11,853 nucleotides of DNA from Candidatus Solibacter sp. GTDB taxonomy: Bacteria; Acidobacteriota; Terriglobia; Bryobacterales; Bryobacteraceae. The notes beneath the pieces were generated by a model that did not search any database, had not been told where the DNA came from, and saw only the letters and a list, made by a program, of their open reading frames with translations. A program made the translations under genes and the position numbers. Positions 8,501 through 11,853 of the stretch are shown here, one piece after another. The stretch spans positions 1-11,853 of the forward strand of contig JADGNT010000068.1 in the NCBI GenBank assembly GCA_017883345.1. Reading direction: 5' to 3'. Position 1 is the stretch's first letter. Each line of letters begins with the position of its first letter.

Positions 8501-8782
8501 AACGGCGCGGCTTTCGCGCTGGCCGCCCCCGGCACCTTCGGCAGCAGCCCGCGCAACGTGCTCCGCGCCCCCGGCACTTTCAATCTGGATTGGTCCTTGT
8601 CGAAGACCTTCCGCATCTCCGACCGCTTCTCCACGCAACTCCGCGGCGACTTCTTCAACCTCCTCAACAACCCGCAATTCAACGCCCCGGGTTCGAGCGT
8701 CGCGAACAGCGCGACTTTCGGCAAAATCAACAGCGCCAGCGACCCGAGAATCGTCCAGCTCTCGCTCCGCGTGCGCTTTTAG
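5588..8782 (+). CDS. TonB-dependent receptor with carboxypeptidase regulatory-like domain (Oar-like), complete
   Basis: A 1064-residue outer-membrane receptor. In order: signal peptide (residues 1-16, ending FPALA); CnaB/carboxypeptidase-regulatory-like domain, about 20-105, with VIGTVADPSGSVMPNAAVEL and the GRFQFTLVPPGRYDI turn; plug, about 115-245, with QDLPLNGRNAASLVYMAPG, a GNQVSYKLDG strand and FDARYGGSGGAVVNIVTRSG; then the barrel, beginning at LHGTVFEFLRNGALNARNFF and ending in VQLSLRVRF with a C-terminal Phe. No TonB box is obvious near the N-terminus, which is usual for this acidobacterial group. The family is thought to import or bind large organic substrates; the ligand is unknown. 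No ribosome binding site precedes ATG 5588, but the signal peptide begins exactly there. Codon use is strikingly C-ending (CTC, TCC, GCC, ACC) in the first two thirds, unlike the CTG-rich neighbours, which may reflect separate origin or high expression. Confidence 0.92.
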   Translation: MRFCCLFVLACFPALAQLAPTTNVIGTVADPSGSVMPNAAVELTNTATHWTRHTTTDEQGRFQFTLVPPGRYDILVTAGGFASIRQEGVNLDVDVPATLRFTLSVATATTSITIHEDAPMVDSQSGALRQVVGEQYIQDLPLNGRNAASLVYMAPGTVIGKGTDTATYATNGDNLAISANGTMGNQVSYKLDGASHSDNINNLNAGFPNPDALAQFSVETNNFDARYGGSGGAVVNIVTRSGSNALHGTVFEFLRNGALNARNFFAPLQDAIKRNQFGGTIGGPIQKDKLFFFGSYQRTLLSNITYGNTAFVPTGAERTGDFSALKAIKDPATGIAYPGNIIPAAQISPIALAMMPKIPTSTDPAGKLLYAQPSSSDNQQILAKSDYNAGAHQISASYFHIHYTTPGWDGGQTLLTYKIGQDQTTHSFKAGDTWTVTPHLLNSLTFAGLILNSTQTRTAPFSIFDFGDIKATKPEARFQETGISVTSFSGWGSGGTQPPGDWVRDNLELSEVVTYIRGAHSMHFGGSFVPWTRFDSSTGYQEEPLLTFTGAATGSGLADLFTGRVATFTQTAGKAKFTRGRQTNAFYQDQWRVTSRLTLNLGLRWDPFIPWTDPVAQQVGGYIPGAKSQRFPNSPTGLVFAGDPGFPEGGVYANLSNFAPRLGFAYSLTTSSHPTTIRGGWGLFYIQPFARLYNNFVQNAPFSPSVSLTGVSLADPFGSAGVPNPFPPFAPVHPTASSTFILPITYQYFDPHWHIGHTRAYNFTIEHQFARNLVARASYVGTQGRDLQAFDEKNAAVYSASATASNINNRRPLFPTYASMIQLTNGGLSNYNAFQFTMEHRFSQGLSFVANYTFSKGLDNESVEAQLTVTNPNPFNPRFNYGRSDLDTTHNFSLWTVYNLAALKSAPSVVRTAFGGWQTSGIWSWHSGLPINVTSGQDRSLSGVALDRGDIVGDPNLPSGRPRAEFLNAWFNGAAFALAAPGTFGSSPRNVLRAPGTFNLDWSLSKTFRISDRFSTQLRGDFFNLLNNPQFNAPGSSVANSATFGKINSASDPRIVQLSLRVRF

Positions 8783-8917
8783 CCCCCAGGGGCATCAAGG
8801 CGGCATCTGGGAAGTTGGACCGAAGAGGCGGTTCGGCGGCGCCTGAAAAGCTACGTCTTGAGACTTCGGCCGATCGCTGTTCGCAGATTGCAGCCGACCA
8901 AGACGCGGGTCACATCA
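8783..8917. other. Gene-free stretch, no recognisable content
   Basis: After the receptor stop there is a short near-palindrome GCCCCCAGGGGC (8782-8793), whose loop is too small for a stable hairpin, and a weak CCGAA/TTCGG pair (8820-8824 with 8832-8836). No T-tract, coding sequence or promoter is evident. Open frames that cross this region are continuations of out-of-frame readings of the receptor gene. Confidence 0.5.
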
Positions 8918-9016
8918 TCACGTGACAGTCCTTTCGGGTGAATTCCACGTACCTGCAAGATCAATCGGTTACGTGGCCGTTACGGAACGTCCGTAACGTA
9001 TTTTGTGGGAATTCAC
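8918..9016. promoter_or_regulatory. Nested inverted repeats upstream of the GH92 remnant, possible operator region
   Basis: Several symmetric elements lie within 100 bases: palindrome TCACGTGA (8918-8925); GTGAATTCC (8938-8946) inverted at GGAATTCAC (9008-9016), extendable by CAC/GTG with one bulged base; CCACGTA (8945-8951) inverted at TACGTGG (8970-8976); and CGTTACGGA (8978-8986) inverted at TCCGTAACG (8990-8998) with a three-base centre. The word GTTACG occurs at 8968 and 8979, one helical turn apart, and inverted (CGTAAC) at 8992. Just downstream CATAAT (9022-9027) could be a -10 box, but no good -35 precedes it. The pattern fits cooperative binding of a dimeric regulator at a promoter for the former alpha-mannosidase gene and now for the operon behind it. 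A small mobile element is a weaker alternative, as no target duplication was seen. Confidence 0.5.
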
Positions 9017-9071
9017 GGCAGCATAATACTACAGGCTGCAAACCAAAATGTCATCCTACATCTACTTCGCC

Positions 9072-9159
9072 ATGCGACACTGTTCCTGTCTGCTGCTCAT
9101 TCCGGTAGTCTTGGCCCTTGCGGCAGGCACCAGAGAGCCGGTGGATTACGTGGACCCGA
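9072..9159 (+). pseudogene. N-terminal remnant of a GH92-type alpha-mannosidase gene
   Basis: From ATG 9072 the frame encodes a signal peptide (MRHCSCLLLIPVVLALAAG) followed by TREPVDYVDPN. The start of mature GH92 alpha-1,2-mannosidases is very commonly a [V/A]-D-Y-V-[N/D]-P-x-I-G-T motif, so this reads as the first ~30 residues of such a gene, broken before the IGT part. Downstream in this frame the residues become Arg/Ser-rich and meaningless because the DNA is the sulfatase tail read out of frame. An earlier in-frame ATG at 9048 is possible; neither start has a clear ribosome binding site. The assignment rests on one short motif and a signal peptide, hence the moderate confidence. Confidence 0.5.
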
Positions 9160-9324
9160 ATGTACCATCTCACCGAAGATCCTCACGAATTGACCAATCC
9201 CTACGACGATCCGAAGTACGCATCGGCGCGCGCCGACATGCAAGGTATCCTCGCCGATTGGCTAGCGACCACTACCGACCCGAAGCTGGCTCCCGAGAGG
9301 CGCCCAGAGGATCCGCCGAAATGA
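9160..9324 (+). pseudogene. C-terminal remnant of a sulfatase gene
   Basis: In the frame starting at 9160 the DNA encodes about 54 residues, MYHLTEDPHELTN followed by PYDDPKYASARADMQ, then a helix ILADWLATT and a charged tail to the TGA at 9322-9324. The phrase (L/M)Y(H/D)L..DP.E..N followed by a DP.Y...R..M...L..W helix is the characteristic C-terminus of type I sulfatases. The catalytic N-terminal domain with the CxPSR formylglycine site is absent. The stop overlaps the start of the next gene as ATGA, so the remnant keeps the original operon junction: the ancestral order was sulfatase, then the GH99-like gene, translationally coupled. It is joined at about 9160 to the GH92-type remnant in a different frame, so no chimeric enzyme can result. 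Confidence 0.7.
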
Positions 9325-10568
9325 GAATCAGCCTGATCGCGTTCGCCTTATTGCCGGTGGCAATCGCCGGCCCCCAGGCGCCGGACGCTTCCACGCTCGC
9401 CGGCAAGGTGCTGCTGGGCTACCAGGGTTGGTTCGATTGTCCTTGGGGCGGGGCAGGCGCATGGCATGCGTGGTCGCGCGGCACGCCTTCCCCCGACACG
9501 CTGACGGTGGACATGTACCCGGAGCTTTCGGAATTCGCGCCGGCCGATCTCTGCCTGCTCCCGGGATTCACTCTGGCGGGCCGCCCGGCCTACCTCTACT
9601 CGGCCCGCAGTTCCAACGTGGTGGCGCGGCACTTCCGCTGGATGCAGGAGTATGGGCTCGATGGCGTCCTGGTGCAGCGCTTCGTGGGAACGATCGCCGA
9701 GAAGCAGGCCGGGGGAGACGCGGTGCTGAAGAACATCATGGCTGCCGCCGCGCGCTACGGGCGTGTTTTCGCCATCGAGTACGACGTGACCGGCGCGAAT
9801 CCAGACACGTTCTTCGCGCAAATGCAACAGGATTGGCGGTACCTGGTGGAGGATCTGAAGGTCACCGCGCAGCCCGGCTATCTGCACCACAAGGGCCGGC
9901 CGGTTCTGTCGGTCTGGGGAATGGGCTTGAACGAAGACCGCAATCCGCCGCACGATGCCGAGACCGCGGAGCGAATGGTGGACTGGTTCCGCGGCGGCGC
10001 GCCCGAGCGGCTGCGCGTAACCTACATGGGCGGTGTGCCTTCCCGATGGCGTCTGGGGGTTGGCGACGCGCGACCGAATTGGCAAAAGGTCTACGCGAAG
10101 ATGGACGTGATCCAGCCTTGGACGGTGGGCCGGTATCGGGACGATGAGGGCGTCGACCGCTGGAAGACGGAGTTTCTGTCTCCGGACCTGGCGGCCACGC
10201 AGGCGGCGGGCCAGCTCTATATGCCGGTGATCTTCCCCGGCTTCTCCTGGCACAACCTGAAGCGCGAAAGCGCGCTCAACCAGATTCCACGGCGCGGCGG
10301 CCGCTTCTTCTGGAGGCAGGCGTTCAACGCGCGCGCGGCCGGTGCGAGCCTGCTGAAGATCGCGATGTTCGATGAAGTGAACGAGGGGACGGCCATTTTC
10401 AAAACCGCCGCGGCGCGTGCGAACGCGCCCCAACAGGGAACATGGCTCACGCTGGACTCGGACGGTTTGCCGGCGCCCGGCGACTGGTACCTGCGGCTTT
10501 CACGCGCCATCACGCGCATCTTTCACGGGGAGGCGACCAATCTTGCGGCAATGCCGGACAATCCGTAG
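9321..10568 (+). CDS. GH71/GH99-like glycoside hydrolase (endo-mannanase-type fold), exported
   Basis: A 415-residue protein with signal peptide MRISLIAFALLPVAIAG. The mature part matches the GH71/99-like family: LLGYQGWF at the start of the barrel, HFRWMQEYGLDGVLVQRF, the YGRVFAIEYDVTG strand, GRPVLSVWGMG, and near the C-terminus FDEVNEGTAIF. The last motif places E352 and E355 three residues apart, followed by GT, in the manner of the NEWxEGT catalytic pair of GH99 endo-alpha-mannosidases; the W is replaced by V. Activity on alpha-mannose-containing or related polysaccharides is a family-based guess. The start at ATG 9321 is chosen because it overlaps the sulfatase stop (ATGA), is preceded by AGAGGA at 9306-9311, and begins a signal peptide. 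The frame is open back to 9048, but those residues come from the scar and are not part of the original protein. The next gene follows after 19 bases. Confidence 0.82.
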   Translation: MRISLIAFALLPVAIAGPQAPDASTLAGKVLLGYQGWFDCPWGGAGAWHAWSRGTPSPDTLTVDMYPELSEFAPADLCLLPGFTLAGRPAYLYSARSSNVVARHFRWMQEYGLDGVLVQRFVGTIAEKQAGGDAVLKNIMAAAARYGRVFAIEYDVTGANPDTFFAQMQQDWRYLVEDLKVTAQPGYLHHKGRPVLSVWGMGLNEDRNPPHDAETAERMVDWFRGGAPERLRVTYMGGVPSRWRLGVGDARPNWQKVYAKMDVIQPWTVGRYRDDEGVDRWKTEFLSPDLAATQAAGQLYMPVIFPGFSWHNLKRESALNQIPRRGGRFFWRQAFNARAAGASLLKIAMFDEVNEGTAIFKTAAARANAPQQGTWLTLDSDGLPAPGDWYLRLSRAITRIFHGEATNLAAMPDNP

Positions 10569-10576
10569 ATCGGACT

Positions 10577-10582
10577 GGGAGG
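10577..10582 (+). promoter_or_regulatory. Ribosome binding site for a TTG start
   Basis: GGGAGG is placed five to six bases before TTG 10588. No ATG or GTG in the frame lies between this site and the hydrophobic signal segment, so TTG is the most reasonable start. Confidence 0.65.
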
Positions 10583-10587
10583 ATTCA

Positions 10588-11448
10588 TTGATCCACATCA
10601 CACGACGGCTTATACTGAGCGGCCTTTTTCTGTTGCCGGTTCTGTGCCGGGGCCAGCAGCCCATCTTCTTCGTGCAAATGTCCGACCCGCAGTTCGGCAT
10701 GTACACCAACAACCACGACTTCGCGCAGGAGACCGCCAATTTCGAATTCGCCATCGCCAATGTCAACCGGATCCACCCGGCTTTTGTGGTGGTGACGGGC
10801 GACCTGGTGAACAAGTCCGCCGATGCCGGTCAGTTGGCCGAGTACAAGCGCATCACGCGCCAGCTCGACAGCGCCATACCGCTCTACTCCCTGCCCGGCA
10901 ATCATGACCTGGGAAACAGCCCGACGGTGGCGTCCCTGAAGGCCTATCGCCAGAACATCGGTCCGGACTATTACACGTTCCGGAGCGGAGAGCTTGAAGG
11001 GATCGTTCTGAACTCGAGCCTCATCCAGCATCCGGAAGGCGTTCCCGGCGAGGCCGAGCGCCAGCGGAAGTGGCTGGAAGCGGAACTGGCCAAGGCCAGG
11101 GAGAGCGGGGTCCGATGGATCGTGGTCTTCCAACACATCCCTTTCTTCCTGCACGCGCCGGACGAGGCGGACGCGTACTTCAACATCCCCCTAGCCACGC
11201 GCGCCAGCTATCTGGGGCTCCTGGAGTGCTGCGGGGTCCGCTACGTGTTTGCGGGTCACCTGCACAACAACAGTTTCGGCCAGGCCGGATCGCTGCAGAC
11301 GATTACCACCGGTCCGGTGGGAAAACCTCTGGGAACGGGAACATCGGGAATGCGAGTCGCGAGGCTCGATGCGGCCGGTCTCAAACAGGCGTATTTCGAC
11401 TTCGGCCATCTGCCGAACCAACTCAGTGAAGCTTTTGAGAACAAATAA
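10588..11448 (+). CDS. Exported calcineurin-like metallophosphoesterase, CPPED1-like
   Basis: A 286-residue protein beginning at TTG 10588, which opens a signal peptide (RRLILSGLFLLPVLCRG). All metallophosphoesterase blocks are present in order: D33-P-Q35 (DPQFG, where most members have DxH), G71-D72-LVN75, G104-N105-H106-D107, Q182-H183-IPFF and G223-H224-L-H226-N. The DPQFG block, the RAIPL-like SAIPLYSLPGNHDLGN run, the VLNSSL strand and VVFQHIPFFL are the layout of eukaryotic CPPED1/CSTP1-type phosphatases and their bacterial relatives rather than of cyclic-nucleotide phosphodiesterases. The replacement of the first-block His by Gln is characteristic of that branch. The protein probably binds two metals and cleaves phosphate esters outside the cytoplasm; the substrate is unknown. 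It is in the middle of an operon, 19 bases after the GH99-like gene and 11 before the next receptor, so phosphate-decorated glycans or nutrient phosphate release are possible roles. Confidence 0.87.
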   Translation: MIHITRRLILSGLFLLPVLCRGQQPIFFVQMSDPQFGMYTNNHDFAQETANFEFAIANVNRIHPAFVVVTGDLVNKSADAGQLAEYKRITRQLDSAIPLYSLPGNHDLGNSPTVASLKAYRQNIGPDYYTFRSGELEGIVLNSSLIQHPEGVPGEAERQRKWLEAELAKARESGVRWIVVFQHIPFFLHAPDEADAYFNIPLATRASYLGLLECCGVRYVFAGHLHNNSFGQAGSLQTITTGPVGKPLGTGTSGMRVARLDAAGLKQAYFDFGHLPNQLSEAFENK

Positions 11449-11459
11449 CGGGAGGCTAT

Positions 11460-11853
11460 ATGAGAATCGATCTGAAAACGGTAGCGCTGTTGGCCCTGTT
11501 GTCCACCGCACAGCTTCTTGCCCAAGTTGAGCGCGCATCGGTCTCCGGCATCATCAGCGACAAGACCGGCGCCGCCATGCCGGGGGCGCAGGTGGGTGCG
11601 GAGAACCTCGCCACCGGCGTCAAGGCGTCTACCGTCACCAACGGCAGCGGCAACTACTATCTGAGCCTGCTTCCGGGCGACTACAAGATTACGGTAGCGC
11701 ACGAAGGCTTCGCTACCTCCCTGGTTCCGAAGCTGAAACTCTCGGTTGCGCAAGACGCCGCCGTCAGCCTGGCGCTGGAGGTTTCGTCGGTCCAGCAGCA
11801 GGTGACGGTGGCCGACGTGGCGCCGCTGGTGGATCAGGAGACCGCCGGTCTGG
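11460..11853 (+). CDS. TonB-dependent receptor with carboxypeptidase regulatory-like domain, N-terminal part
   Basis: The window ends inside this gene; 131 complete codons are visible. ATG 11460 is preceded by GGGAGG (11450-11455). Residues 1-22 are a signal peptide (MRIDLKTVALLALLSTAQLLAQ); then VSGIISDKTGAAMPGAQV, the NGSGNYYLSLLPGDYKITV turn and a VSSVQQQVTVADVAPLVD linker form a complete CnaB/carboxypeptidase-regulatory-like domain, followed by the first residues of the plug. It belongs to the same family as the receptor at 5588-8782 but differs in sequence, so the ligand may differ. Being the last visible member of the GH99-like / phosphoesterase operon, it probably handles the products of those enzymes. 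Confidence 0.9.
   Translation, partial: MRIDLKTVALLALLSTAQLLAQVERASVSGIISDKTGAAMPGAQVGAENLATGVKASTVTNGSGNYYLSLLPGDYKITVAHEGFATSLVPKLKLSVAQDAAVSLALEVSSVQQQVTVADVAPLVDQETAGL

Noticed and set aside
8938..9016. Miniature transposable element bounded by GTGAATTCC / GGAATTCAC
   Set aside because: The inverted ends are present, but no flanking target duplication is visible and the inner half-site spacing fits an operator better.
9004..9016. CRP-type site TGTG...TCAC
   Set aside because: The half-sites are too close (13 rather than 16 bases end to end) for a CRP-family dimer site.
9348..10433. 361-codon open frame on the - strand
   Set aside because: It lies within the GH99-like gene and is Arg/His/Val-rich with no domain; the sense gene has clear family motifs.

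Overview
The window is high-GC DNA with every gene on the + strand. The organism is most likely a soil Acidobacteriota of the Solibacter/Bryobacter type. This is inferred from three large outer-membrane receptors of the 'carboxypeptidase regulatory-like plus TonB-type barrel' (Oar-like) family set among secreted glycan-degrading enzymes, an arrangement typical of that group. There is no rRNA, tRNA, CRISPR array, intact transposase or phage gene.

Layout. (1) 1-547: 3' end of a TonB-type receptor. (2) 563-690: a dense cluster of hairpins in the intergenic gap. (3) 720-3997: two overlapping genes for exported enzymes, an alpha/beta hydrolase (esterase-like) and a GH20 beta-N-acetylhexosaminidase-like protein of the hexosaminidase-D kind. 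(4) 4051-4798: a good sigma-70-like promoter and an RraA/HMG-aldolase-family cytoplasmic protein. (5) 4871-5572: an exported protein of unknown function with a very strong ribosome binding site and a C-terminus that looks cut short. (6) 5588-8782: a complete 1064-residue receptor with a codon style unlike its neighbours. (7) 8783-9047: a gap with nested inverted repeats just upstream of a gene start. (8) 9072-9324: a deletion scar, in which the signal peptide and first residues of a GH92-type alpha-mannosidase run into the last ~54 residues of a sulfatase in another frame. (9) 9321-11853: a tight operon of a GH71/99-like glycosidase, a CPPED1-like metallophosphoesterase starting at TTG, and the 5' end of a third receptor.

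Working together. The likely theme is capture and breakdown of complex, possibly sulfated or mannose/N-acetylhexosamine-containing glycans. Receptors sit in the outer membrane and exported esterase, hexosaminidase and GH99-like enzymes process the substrate. The scar suggests the right-hand operon once also held an alpha-mannosidase and a sulfatase. No SusD-like partner is visible, so this is not a Bacteroidota-style PUL.

The items most worth a second look are the GH92/sulfatase scar, which makes the following gene appear about 90 codons too long, the hairpin cluster with mutually exclusive pairings, and the nested inverted repeats ahead of the scar. I see no convincing evidence of a wholly new defence, RNA-guided or mobile system.
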